Source: Sanguinoderma infundibulare (taxonomy: Eukaryota > Basidiomycota > Agaricomycetes > Polyporales > Polyporaceae). From it: a DNA stretch of 64,000 nt. The position numbers and the translations under genes were made by a program. The notes under the pieces are model-generated. The model searched no databases and had not been told where the DNA came from. It saw only the letters and a list, made by a program, of their open reading frames with translations. Every line of letters begins with the position of its first letter. Position 1 is the first letter of the stretch. Below are positions 35,801 to 46,760 of the stretch, piece by piece. The stretch covers positions 2,108,001-2,172,000 of the forward strand of contig JAVLRN010000011.1 of the NCBI GenBank assembly GCA_032821775.1. The letters run 5' to 3'.

Positions 35801-37316
35801 GATCGGGAAGGGGGCTGGAGTCGGTTGTGTTGATGTACTGCACGCATGCCTGAGTAGGATGGGAGCAAAATGTTTCGCGAAAGAACAAAACATTGGCTTG
35901 CGTCCAAGAGGTGCGTTGAACGGCGGCATCCAGATCGAGCCACCGCACGAAGTCCGAGGAATCGCCGCCGACATCAAGTGTGACAAGAAGAAAGCCCGCG
36001 CCGACGTACGAACCTAGGAAATGTGAGCATCCAATCGCACTTCTTACACGAGCAGGGGAGCGGGCGTACCGTACGCGCCCGGATCTGTGGTCAGTTGCTC
36101 AATGCCTGCAACCAGATGTAAGTTCGGATTATGCCTAAAGTGCCACATAGACGCACTGTCAATGGTCCCGTTCGGGCTTTCAAAGATGGCCTGGCGGATC
36201 ACCTGCATCTCTTGCGCTACCGTTTCTTGATCAGAAGCTACCTTGTTTCCTCCGTTGTAACTCTACCGTGAAAGAAGATGTTCAATAATAGCCCGTGACG
36301 GCATGCGGTCCGTAAACCTACGGGATCTTGGAAGGGGCCACCAGACCACAGCGACTCAATGTTCAGCTGAGTGACCTCCTGCGTCGTCTGTCCATTGACC
36401 ATTGCTGTGAAGGCGCTATCATGTCAGGACCACCCTTGAAAGGTTGTGTCAAACGATGGCACTCACCCGCAAGGTAGCCATTCCCGACGGGGAGCCAGTC
36501 GTCGGCCCAGAAATCGGGACCACGGCCAGGAGCGGTGAACCATAGGCCATTTCCGGAGGTGGGGAAGGCCGAGGGTACTGCAACGGTTGCCGAGATGGTG
36601 GAACCGAGAACAATGACTGCATCTACTCGTCGAGAACGCATGTCGACGGAGTCGAGGAGTCAAAGAGCAAGTCAGCGTTCGTGCACCGCGAATGGGCGTA
36701 TTTATGGGGACACCTATGATCGGCGTGACCGCAGATGCGTAGAAGAGTCGTCGCTGGATTGTATGATCACACTCGGCTGTCGCGCCGTCAGGTGCACGAA
36801 CAAGAAGACTACATAACCGCATGACTCGCTTCGGCTTCGCTATCGCGTGCCGTAATGGCGATCTGGGCCCGTTGACCTGAAGCCAGGCATAATTGAAGAC
36901 CCACCTTGGCTTTGATGGAGGACGACCGAATATTGGCCTTGTGCTTGGTCTACGAGAACCGGCGGGCCGTTGGGGAAAAGCTGCAGTGGAGACTATGAAC
37001 GCTATGTACGTACACTAGCGAATGAGTTAGAGCACTGACCGGTAAAGAACCGATCAGGTTCGCTAAATATCCCACGGGAATGTATGATCGCTGTTGTGAT
37101 ATGCCGAAAAGACGTTTTGCGAACCGTGTAATTGACCATCGCATGCGTGGCCCGACGACAAAATTTGGGTGCATAATTCCATATGGCTCATAATGTTGAG
37201 GTGCTCATCAGGATAGGCAGAGATGTGCGAGAGCGAGTTGAACGCGGTGATTTGGCCCCGGGATTAAGCCTAATATGCGGCTGGATTGTAGGCAACTACG
37301 AAATCATGACATTAAA
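32195..37316. repeat. Tandem duplication, unit 1
   Basis: Direct repeat arm of about 5.1 kb. It starts inside intron 2 of the carboxypeptidase gene and ends about 0.7 kb upstream of the GH95 copy 1 start. It matches 37407-44127 in the same orientation through coding, intronic and flanking sequence; identity is visibly highest in GH95 exons. Its right edge lies about 90 bp from the left edge of unit 2. Confidence 0.85.
33148..36641 (-). CDS. GH95 alpha-L-fucosidase-like glycoside hydrolase, copy 1
   Basis: GH95 enzymes remove terminal fucose, mainly alpha-1,2-linked, from glycans. About 17 exons on the minus strand. The first ones are 36467-36641, 36322-36404, 36157-36262, 36070-36105 and 35177-36013. 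A signal peptide (MRSRRVDAVIVLGSTISATV) indicates secretion. Landmarks in order: LWFTAPGRGPDFWADDWLPV, LNIESLWSGGPFQDP, GTLPANLQGKWGKDASNPWG, NIQMNYWFAEIT, WVTHNEMNVFGHTGMKGG, PTDTHRHLSHLVGLYPG and QIDANFGFPAALL. The C-terminal beta domain ends GMNVKVL. Exon 8 is only 6 nt (34819-34824) and exon 10 only 17 nt (34617-34633). A CATAAATA element about 60 nt upstream of the start is shared with copy 2. No frame break found. Confidence 0.92.
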
Positions 37317-37406
37317 AAACGGGGACCCCGGCATAATAGCGGTGACTGAAAGGCTTCGGAGACCTGTGTACTTACTGCTAGTAGTAAAGCTTCTAAGTTG
37401 GGCTGT
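36642..37406. other. Upstream region of GH95 copy 1 and duplication boundary
   Basis: Holds the GH95 copy 1 promoter: minus-strand CATAAATA at about 36696-36703. Similarity to the region upstream of copy 2 (43600-44127) continues to about 37316. The 90 bp from there to 37406 are the junction between the two duplicated units, with no clear repeat at the breakpoint. Confidence 0.6.
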
Positions 37407-39790
37407 ACCCTTCCCAGCTGCGACCGTAATGCTGACGTGCAGAGACCGGGAAGAACATATACGACCTACGCAAGAGGATCTGCGGCCGGTGGAAGGACGC
37501 CGACCTTGTTGAAGTTCGAGGGGGGCCACTGAGAATGAGAACACGTACTATTCCCGATACCGTCAGCTAGAGGGTCTTTGGGACGTATCTAGCTTGGATC
37601 TCGACCTTATTACAAGTACGTCACGGGACTTCATCCCTTTTCCACGCCACACCCCCCTGTTAGTGCGGCCGTCTGACTCGTCCTGCTTTCGTCGCTTTCC
37701 CATCACGTTGGTCCTTTCAGGCTTCCCGTACATTTGATGACCTTTACTCCCTTTCATTAATCCTTTGGTTGGAATAAATGGGTCGGAAGGGCGCGAGCGA
37801 GCGATCGGCCGTTCCTCGCATAATCCAGTAGCCCAGAGATATGGATATGCCCGGGATTCGAAGCCGAGACCGCACAAATATAGGATGACCGTCTTTGGAA
37901 GCTGACCTTCCAAATACGACTTGGAGGGTGGCTGGTTAGCCACCACTGTGAAGGGTACATAGAGCTGCCCAGGACGTCCGCATCTCCTCAGATACCGTCT
38001 GATCCACGTACGAACGATGTCTCTTCATCGCAGCCTCTCCTCAGCACTCCTCTGGATCGTAGACTCTCTCCAGCCTCTTTTCAAGAAGACTCTGCAAGAT
38101 TCCCTTCTCATGCCTTGGTTCCTCCTCCATCCCACTCGTCCTCCCGATTCGTTGTCGTACCGCCGGGGACGACCGTGACATCTATCATGGTTCCTCCCTG
38201 GCGGGACCCGCCTTCGATCTCGTACCCTCCTACAATTTCGACGACCTGGCGCGCGACACTGTCGCCTCCAAGGTCCACTCTACCCCTCACGACAAGCCCC
38301 ATCCCTTCCCGCCTCCGAGCGTCCCACCCGTGCCCCGTGTCAATGCAGCGCCGCAATCGGGAGCCAAACAGAGCATCCTAGTACAGATAGGCATTCGGCA
38401 AAGCCGGCCGCGTACACCGCCGCTGCAGCGCCGGACAATTTGGGACCACCTCGGTGAGCACCTCTTCCTCGTTTTTCGCGAAGACTGGCTGACATTAGAG
38501 GACAGAGGAACGCCACGCGGTTCGACAGCCGTTCGCCACTCGCTACTCCTGGGAGTGGCATGGGGGATGGTCATGCTTGCGTTGCTGCCCTCTCGTCTCT
38601 GCCCCGGCTGACGCCTGGTGGGACGTAGGGTGGCGCAACGTTATGGGCTTGACTGGTCTTGGTAGCGACAGGTTGTTTGTGGAGGAGTTTCGAGGTTGAT
38701 ATAAGCCGGGCGCAATGTGGAGGAGGACAATGACCGAGTTTATTGTGTTCCTGCCGCATTCCAAATGAAATCAGCATCAGATAACATACAGTCTGGCAAG
38801 TGAGAACGGGAGTGCGCCGCATACAAGGACTCAGCTGATTGGGATGCTGAAATGACGGAATGACTCGACCCCATGATATCCTCCAGCCCTGAGCTTGTCC
38901 TAAAGAATTCGAAAGACTGCGAGCAATGTATTAGTAGAACCATGTACATGACCAACAGTGCGCAAAAATACCGCTTTCACACACGTATAGCAACAACCAC
39001 GTCGGGTCACCATCCCCAACCTTACTATATAGCACGCCGGCGATTTTTCCAATCCCGCTCTGTGATCTCATTATACGTTATTTAAGTACTTGTATCATAC
39101 ACGCTCAATCTGTGCCAGTCTCCATGACGGTATCGGGTCCTGCCGCTCGTCGAGCGGCGCTACACGACTTATACGTATTCAAGCGTTTGGGAACAGTACA
39201 TATGATGATGACTAAGCATGTCTGTATCGGGCTTATACCAACTAGGAGATCTACGGGCTGGCCATGATTGAAACGTCGACGACCTCCCGAAAGCAACGTG
39301 CAGGTCAACCAGGCGTTTGCGGTCTAGGACGATGTTGCCCGCAACCGTGCAAACCTCCTGCCCGAGCTCGTCCATAGCGGGATCAGTCTCGATCTAAGTG
39401 TTATGCGGGCGACGTGGACATGGTTATGTACAGTAATGCAACAGTACGTCGTCGCCCGCAACGAGCGCTGGGTAGATCTGAGCTCAAGACCAGGTTCAAC
39501 CCGCCCGAGTTCAAGACGACGGCGAAACAGTCATCGGTGACTCTCGGCAAGGTAGTGAATAGGTGCGGAGCGCGGGCGGGAATGGCTACAGCCACCTACG
39601 TCCAGCCTGCGTGGATGCTGCTGGATATGTTCCTCTTGTTTACTGCAAGTCCGAGTCCCTGACTGATCGGCGTATAACTCCAGCCACTTGGTGACCTTTG
39701 ACCAGCCTGAGGCGTCCCTCGATTTCATCTTGAAGTGGTTCGCGGACATACCCTTGACACAGGCGCACACTTTATGGGTGGTACTTAGAA
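37407..39790 (+). pseudogene. Truncated, interrupted S10 carboxypeptidase fragment
   Basis: Two stretches match the carboxypeptidase gene of unit 1. 37407-37512 corresponds to the end of intron 2 and the start of exon 3 (ACCGGGAAGAACAT is identical). 39272-39790 corresponds to the rest of exon 3, intron 3 and exon 4. Exons 1 and 2 were never included in the duplication, about 75 nt of exon 3 is missing, and foreign DNA lies between the pieces. Several in-frame stops and small indels are present, for example a TAG right after a copy of NQAFA. The catalytic Ser region is absent. It cannot encode an enzyme. Confidence 0.88.
37513..39271. mobile_element. Insertion inside the carboxypeptidase pseudogene, possible TIR element
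   Basis: About 1.76 kb with no counterpart in unit 1. A 13-bp perfect inverted repeat, CCCGATACCGTCA at 37553-37565 and its complement at 39125-39137, brackets about 1.58 kb and may mark the ends of a non-autonomous DNA transposon. No matching target-site duplication is seen beside the repeats. Inside is a degenerate tRNA-like B-box (minus strand near 37858) and a proline-rich frame around 38100-38600 without a recognisable transposase. The insertion is clear from the comparison, its identity is not. Confidence 0.5.
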
Positions 39791-39898
39791 TCTAGAGCTT
39801 AGACCAACTGCCTAGACGTAACTACCAATTTAAAGCCTCCATAACCATTCAGACCAGATCATGCTCGTCACACACGGTTTGATATCCCTGCTCGCATC

Positions 39899-42800
39899 TC
39901 ACAGAACCTTCACGTTCATCCCAGGAGACGTCGTCAGCTCCTTAAGGACCTGTCCCTGGTACAAGAAACGGATCTGCCGAGTCGCCGTCGCGGCATCCGC
40001 ATCCGCTGAGACCTCCAACGAAGTCAGCTTCGAATCCGCCCACGAGAAGCTGACGTGGACGCCGCCACGGAGGCGCGCGTTCTTGACGGAGCCGTGAGTC
40101 CAGTTCGGCGCGAGCGTGGGAATAATGTTGACCTCGTAGATGTCGCCCGCCGCCGCGACGTCTGGTACTTGGAGCAGACCATTCTACGACAAAAAAAGAG
40201 AAGAATCACACGGGTGAGAACATTGGGGGAAGGACAAAGTATCGATGGAGAGGTGCACGCACGAGAAGCGCGGCGGGGAAGCCGAAGTTGGCGTCGATCT
40301 GGAAGATCGCGCCCACGCCTTGCGAGTAGAGGCTGAATAAGTTCGGAGCGAAGTTGCGCTCCAGCGCGTACTGTGGTGCAATGCAGAGGTCAGGCGCATT
40401 TCGACTCGATTAAGGAACAAGGCGAATTAGCACACTCACCGAGAGCTCGTGGTAGAACTCGCTCGCGTTCCCGAGCTGCGCCCAGCACGCCGCCCGCCAG
40501 ACCTTCTCCCAGCCCGAGTCTGCGTCGGGCCCGGTCCCGTTCCCTCGGTGGATCAGGCTCGTCGTCGCGGCTGCGATGACCTCGGCGTGAGTGTAGTTCT
40601 TGAGCGTCGGTTGGACCGCTGGGTCGAACTTGGAGACAGCGTAGCCGGGGTAAAGGCCGACAAGGTGCGAGAGGTGGCGGTGGGTATCGGTCGGGGAGTC
40701 CATGTCCACCTTCCATTCTGCGATCCGGGCGCGATGGGCGGGGTTAGTGCAAAGTGTGAAGATAGAAGCGGCGCCCATTGTATGGACAGACCTTGGAGTT
40801 GGCCCCAGGAACCGATGTGGATGCCCACGTCCATCTGCGCGCGCTTCGCGCGGACCTCTGTTAAGACGCCATGAGGGCCACATGAACAGGGACCTGACAG
40901 TTAGACGAGTAGGGATGACGTACCCTCAAGGAACGCGGTGTCCGTATCGCCAGAGAAGCGGAAGCCTTTCTCGATTGCATTGAACAGCTGCCAGATGAGC
41001 TGCTGTGCGTGGGCACAACCTGAGGCACAGCGCAGCCCCGTTCAACGTGACCTGCTACGGAGGCGTGATCAGCACTCACCAAGAGTGATAGGCACCTGCT
41101 CTGGTGAGTTGCATGGAACCACGATGAGGGTCGAGTCGTTGAAGCGTCCGTCAGGGACGAGCTTTTGCAGGTGGAACTGCGCAACACCCTGCCATGTACT
41201 TGTGAGACATCTGATGCAATTTGAGACCTACAGGCACGAACGATCCTAACCTTCAAAAGCGGCCATCCCTGGCTCTTGAACCATTCGGCGTCCAGAGTGA
41301 AATCGAAGTGGTCCCAGACATGAACCATCTATAAGAGCAAATCAGTCGCAGGCAAAAACGGGACGTTCGCTGCCTTACCATCCAAGCATTTGACTCTAGT
41401 GTGTCAATATCACGTCAGGTTCGCCTCGGGCTTCGAGAGCGTCATTGACGCACCAGGGTAGTCAGCCCAAGACGCTGTGTTCCCACCCCCCTTCATACCA
41501 GTATGGCCGAAGATCTAGTAGGCAGACCCTTTAACGTCTTCTTATCACTGCTGACGAGGTCAGTGAGAACGTACGTTCATCTGCACGCAGGGATGTTCAA
41601 CATGAAGGGGTATGGTCAATATATGCTTAGGAAACAACAAACCTCGTTGTGGGTCACCCATCCTTCGGATATATTGTACAGGTATTGAGCGGTCTGTGCA
41701 CCGCGTGGGGCCCATGTTTTCTGGGGAGCGAACGCCGTCAACCTCATCTCGCAGGTTCATTGAGCTCAAAGAGAGATACGAACTTCGAAATAATCAAAGA
41801 GCGGCGGGACAATGTCCGACATTTCGGTTATCTCCGCGAACCAGTAGTTCATCTGGATGTTGATGTTCGAGTCTGAATGTGAATGGGTTCATTGATTGAG
41901 CTCCCATAACGATCCGCCTTTCATGTTCCGTACTCACGGTAGTCCGCACCCCAGGGGTTACTGGCGTCCTTCCCCCACTTGCCTTGCAAGTTCGCAGGCA
42001 GGGTGCCCCTCGCACTACTCGCGAGGAGGTACCTCCCGAAGTTGAACAGCAGCCACTCCAAGTACGTGTTCCCTACGTCAGTCTGGTACGCCGCCCGTAG
42101 CTGGTCTGTCGGTGTGTTGAAATCGGGCACCTGGCCGAGGTCCAGTTGAAACCTGGTGATCAATGCGGAGTAGTCTGCGATGTGTGCATCGATGATATCA
42201 TTATACGAGGACGGCGTTGCTGTGGCTGGCTCAATAAGTGCGACGAGCGCGTCGTGAGGGTCAGCGCCTTTGAAGGAGAAGCCGTGCGCGGCGTCCCCCG
42301 CGTCCGCGTCGTAGTCCGTTCCGCCGACCCAGGTGATCCACGAGTCGGTCGCGCTGCTGATGCTGATCGTGGCATTGTTCGTGCCGGCGGGTGCGCACGA
42401 GATGGAGGCGTTGGTTCCGCTTGCGCTGACCCGTGCTAGGATTTCGAAGGCCATGCCTGGGCTGGACGCCGTCCCGGTGATCTGGAGAGTCGAGTTGTCG
42501 AAGCAGGAGACCGTCGGAGTGGGGATTCCAGATTCATCATTGACAGAGTACGCATAGGTCAGATCGGAAAGGGGGCTGGAGTCGGTTGTGTTGATGTATT
42601 GCACGCATGCCTGAGTAGGGTGAGAGCAAAATGTTTCGCTACGAGACTGAGGTCAGACATATGCTCTGTGACATATCTGGAAAGGACTGCACCGAAAGAA
42701 GGAGACGTTGGCCTGCGTCCAAGATGTGCGTTGAACGGCGGCGTCCAAATCGAGCCACCGCACGAAGTCCGAGGAATCGCCGCCGACATCAAGCGTGGCA

Positions 42801-43475
42801 AGAAGAAAGCCCGCGCCGACGTACGAACCTAGGAAATGCGAGCATCAAATCGCGCTTCTTTCACGCGCTGGAAGGCGTACCATACGCGCCAGCATCTGTG
42901 GTCAGTTGCTCGACGTCTGCAATCAATGTAAGTTCCGACTATGCCCAAAGCGACGATTTAGACGCACTGTCAATGGTCCCGCTCGGGCTTTCAAAGATGG
43001 TCTGACGGATCACCTGCATCTCTTGCGCTACCGTCTCTTGATCAGAAGCTACCTTGTTTCCTCCGTTGTAACTCTACCAAGACAGAAGCCCGTCAATACC
43101 GCATGGTCCAACATGTTCAATAATAGCCGGTGACGGCATGCGGTCCGGAAGCCTCACTTACGGGATCCTGGAAGGGACCACCAGACCAGAGGGACTCGAT
43201 GTTCAGCTGAGTGACCTCCTGCGCCGCCTGTCCGTTGACCATCGCTGGGAAGGCGCTGTCAGGATTGCCCTTAGAAGCTTGCGTCAAGCCATGCACTCGC
43301 CTGCAAGGTAGCCATTCCCGACGGGGAGCCAGTCGTCGGCCCAGAAGTCGGGACCACGGCCAGGAGCGGTGAACCATAAGCCATTTCCGGAGGCGGGGAA
43401 GGCCGAGGGGGCTGCAACGGTTGCCGAGATGGTGGAACCGAGGGCGATGGCCGCACCTGCTCGTCGAGAACGCAT
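39899..43475 (-). CDS. GH95 alpha-L-fucosidase-like glycoside hydrolase, copy 2
   Basis: Paralogue of copy 1 with the same signal peptide type (MRSRRAGAAIALGST) and the same landmarks, including NIQMNYWFAEI, WVTHNEMN, IFGHTGMKGGG and PTDTHRHLSHLVGLYPG. All exons remain open, so I call it intact. Differences from copy 1: a 54-nt intron at 42639-42692 that copy 1 lacks; a GC instead of GT donor at the end of exon 1 (43299-43300); and a segment after FGHTGMKGG with different residues and length (GNTASWADYPG). The 6-nt microexon is kept at 41575-41580 and the 17-nt exon at 41380-41396. Minus-strand CATAAATA lies about 50 nt upstream of the start. Secreted, probably acting on fucosylated glycans. 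Confidence 0.9.
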
Positions 43476-44127
43476 GTCGAGGAGTCGAAGAGCAGGTCAG
43501 CGTTGGTGCACCGCGAGAAGGCGTATTTATGGGAGCGTGAATGCTCAGCGTCACGGCAGGTGCACAGAAGGGTGGCTAGATTGTATGATCACCCTCGGTT
43601 GTCGGACGGCGAAAAGAAGCGTACATGACCCCATGACGCGCTTCGGCTTCGCTATGCAGCGTTGCGTCCCGTAATGGGAGCTTGGCCCGTCGACCTGAAG
43701 CCAGGCATAATTGAAGACTCGCCTTGGACTTCATGGAGGACGGGTGAATATCCGCCTTGTGCTTGGTCTACGAGAACCGGCGGGCGGTTGGGCAGCTGTA
43801 GTGGAGAGTATGAGGGCCTCTGTGAGCTCGCACGAGCGGATGAGTTGGAGAACTGACCGGTAAAGAGCCGATCAAGTTGGCTGTCCCACAGGAATGTATG
43901 ATCGATGATATGAGATGCCGGAAAGACGATTAGCGAACTGTGTAACTGACCATCGCACGCATGGCCCAGAGACAAGAGATGGGTGCATAGTTCCATATGG
44001 CTCATAATGTCGAGGCGCTGCACCTGAACATCAGAATTGGCAGAGTCGTGAAAGAGTGAGTTGAGAGCGATGGTTTGGTCCCGGGCTTTATGCGTCTGAA
44101 GCGACTATGTACGAAATCATGCGACGG

Positions 44128-44769
44128 TGGGAATTTGGAATGACACTGGTACTGCCAGCGTTGGAGGCTGGACAGAATTGAAGGTCGGGCGGAGGAGCAG
44201 AGCGTAGGTCGACAAGTTTGGATGCGATGGTCCCGTAGTCCGGGCGCGTTGACACAGTGAACAGGGGAGAGGGAGCGGCCGTGTGCTTGTACTCGGTCAG
44301 AGCTGAAGCATAAGGGTGCTTTCAGTCCCGGGTCGTAGAGGTCGTCGTGGAGCGGTAGTGGATTGGCGCTTGTGCGCAGCGCCAGTCGCGACAGGGTCCG
44401 GACTGCTCGTCGGCCAAGTTCTTCCACTCGACTTGATCGCCCTCGATGCGTTGCATGGTGAAAAGCAATGTCTTTGATAAAAACCAGTCCGGAGAGTCGC
44501 GGACCCACTGCGCGATGATGATGCACCCAGTCGTTGGGGTCGCGCGATGCCGTCGTCAAGACAGCGCGCGCAATGTTGATATACCATGATGGACAGCGCG
44601 CATGAGTCCCTCCTACCTCCTTCGCTGTATTCATACACCCCTTCGCCACCGCGCACGGTGGCGTACCCGCTGCATTCCTTTCCCCCTGCCGTTCTTTCTC
44701 GCTGTGCGACTTGTAGGGCTTCGCTGGTGTACGCCAAGGTCGCGGATCAGGCACCAGTCAAATATCACC
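44128..44769. other. Divergent intergenic region
   Basis: About 0.64 kb between the end of the duplication and the MARVEL gene. The frames at 44002-44754 on the minus strand have no recognisable domain and overlap the promoters, so I do not call them. Confidence 0.4.
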
Positions 44770-45775
44770 ATGCCGTTTTCGACGATCGGGAAGAGGAAGC
44801 TTGGCGTCCATGGTGTGTTGTGCCTGCTATTGCTGATCGACTTGCTAATGTCAATGTCACTTCATGGCTGTCAGTCCTCCTAATCATCTTCACCATCCTT
44901 GCCCTGGCGTTCGCCGTACGGGTCAACAACTTCCAGGAGTACTACTGTGAGTCTGCCGTACATTGCTCCAAATGCTTGGCCGCGACCTTGCGTATGCGGT
45001 TACTTTCATCTTCAACCCAGCATTTGAAACCTGACATAGAGCTAATGGAATCTTGCCGACATAGTTATGGCAGACCTCTTCCCCCTTGGTCTTGCCGTCA
45101 CTACCCTGATCATCCTCTTCTTTACGTATGTCCCACTGTTATCCCTCTCACAATCCTATTACTCAACCGGTTCACAGGCTGGTCCTCGACATTGCCATCC
45201 AGAACTTCCCTACCGCCCGCCCCGCTGTCGAAGTCGGCCTTCTCTACGTCTTGAGCATCTTCTGGCTCGGTATGTGTCCTTTCTTCCTCCTTGCCCGTAG
45301 TCGTTGACGCGAGTCCGCCAGCATTCAATGCATTCTCAACCGCGCGCTGGAGTCACATCCCCATGAACTGCAACTCTATCCCCGACGGTGCGCCCACCTT
45401 CATTTTCATACGTGCCGTCTGTCACGACTCATGTCAAACCACTTGATAGAGTATGCCGACATGCGCGGTTGGTGCCGCGATGTCCAGGCCCTCAAGTCGT
45501 TTGTCTGGATCGAGTTCGTCGCGAGTGCGTTCCCCTCTCATATCCTGCTTAGAGATCCACAGCCAACTCAACTGCGCCTCCATGCAGTTTTCTTCACCGC
45601 GTCCTGGATCCTTCGCTATGCCCTCACGCAAGACAAGCAGGGCCACAAGCACATCTGGCACGGTCCCCTCTCGCGCTACCGCCCCAACGACCGCCGCGAC
45701 GACTTCATCCGGCAGACGTTCACCGACTACTTCGCAGGGCCCCTCCACGGCCACTCCGCGTTCGAGAAGTTCTGA
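44770..45775 (+). CDS. MARVEL-domain-like four-helix membrane protein
   Basis: About 198 residues from seven exons. The first exon ends in LGVH at 44813; others follow the acceptors before 44877, 45064, 45179, 45322 and 45452, and the last exon starts at 45588. Four hydrophobic helices are visible: LLIIFTILALAFAV, PLGLAVTTLIILFF continuing into LVLDI, VEVGLLYVLSIFWLGAFNAF, and KSFVWIEFVAIFFTASWIL. The loop before helix 4 carries CNSIPDEYADMRGWCRDVQA, a pattern I know from Agaricomycete MARVEL proteins, with two Cys likely paired outside the membrane. The C-terminal tail is hydrophilic and basic. Such proteins sit in plasma membrane or vesicle microdomains. Role in this organism unknown. Confidence 0.82.
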
Positions 45776-46440
45776 ACCGAGACTTCTCTCGGAACACACG
45801 GAGGAGGTGCGGTCAAGTGAGGTGAGGCAGATGTCGCGGAAGGACTGCCTGACGACCACAAACGCCTGTTCTCGTTCTTTTCTTGTCTTCGCAGCTCGAC
45901 GTCCTTCCGGGAAGGATGCCGGTGTGTATAGTTAGGTTCGCAGTTTGTTGTTAGTCTTGTTTGTGTTTGCGTTACCTCCTGCGTTACCCCAGGTTGCTGT
46001 TTGAATCAGGTCTCCTGTATCCATCACTACTGCACTGTAACATATTCAAGGTAGACAGTTGCCATGATACAGGGCGGTAGAGATATTTCTCGTCCCCTAA
46101 TGAGTACAACAACCTCAAACGTTGGGTAGTACGCCGAACAACGGCGCACCAGGGCTAGTAACCGTAGACGGGTAGCCTGGCAACGCACGCAGTACACCGA
46201 ACGACCTTGAATTCGTTGACAGGACGAGACGGAGCGACGGGGAGACAAGTCGGGTCGTTCGGGACAGTCTAAACGCACGAACGTACCCGTCGTCTTGCCT
46301 GCACCCATCCTCCAGACCTCTCTGGGTCCCTCTACACGAGTTCAGTTGCCCCGTCTGACACACAAGATCAGGAATCCGCGCCATCGATGTCGACCTGTCG
46401 CGTACACGGTAACCAGAGCAAAGCGTAGTTGTCGCAAGTT
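45776..46440. other. Intergenic region, nothing supported
   Basis: Downstream of the MARVEL gene. Frames on both strands are short and unrecognisable. Confidence 0.4.
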
Positions 46441-46479
46441 TTCTTGTCAATGGATGTCCCCGGACGTTCATGTGTCAAT

Positions 46480-46760
46480 AAGAGCATTTGCAAAGCCTGG
46501 ATTTGGGCAGTTGAGAAGAGGTCCTTCCCGGTCATGGTGGTATCAGAACAAGGAATGAAACTTGGCGCTCGGTCCGTCAACAAGTCGGTTGACTTGTCCT
46601 TGGACTCCCATCTCAATTATTCGCCCCGAAATTCATCTTCAGTGCTTCAGGATGATGCAATATACTCTGTACAGGTCTTTGGAGAGGTAACGGAGCTGGA
46701 GAGGTGAGTCACCAATGAGGAGGCGCTCGTAATATTGAAAAATTTCTTTGTTAACCAGGC
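46480..46760 (+). repeat. Diverged repeat block, copy A
   Basis: A block of roughly 250 nt that aligns by eye with the minus strand of 58250-58540. Shared points in order are GGTATCAGAACAAGGA versus GGTACCAGAACAAGGA, CTTGGCGCTCGG versus CTTGGTGCTCGG, CCCATCTCAA, TTTGGAGAG and GTGAGTC. In this copy a 92-codon frame (46429-46707) ends just before a GTGAGTC donor, so it may be a relic exon. The TGGTATCAGA motif also resembles the methionine-tRNA primer-binding site of LTR retrotransposons, but I see no LTRs. Confidence 0.45.

Larger units (their letters stand above)
37407..44127. repeat. Tandem duplication, unit 2
   Basis: Second direct arm, about 6.7 kb, longer than unit 1 because about 1.75 kb (37513-39271) lies inside the carboxypeptidase fragment. 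It contains the broken carboxypeptidase 3' end, the intact GH95 copy 2 and about 0.65 kb of upstream sequence. Confidence 0.85.

Noticed and set aside
37850..37960. Second tRNA-like stretch (minus strand) with GGCTTCGAATCCC and a GGTGGCTAACCAGCCACC hairpin.
   Set aside because: The B-box has an extra base, the T stem is only about 3 bp, and the A-box region forms a hairpin of its own. Not called as a tRNA.
44002..44754. 250-codon minus-strand frame upstream of the MARVEL gene.
   Set aside because: No motif, overlaps the duplication edge and the divergent promoter, and the start does not follow a plausible leader.
46536..46560. Primer-binding-site-like TGGTATCAGAACAAGG suggesting an LTR retrotransposon.
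   Set aside because: No LTR pair, gag or pol sequence is visible on either side, so only the diverged repeat is reported.
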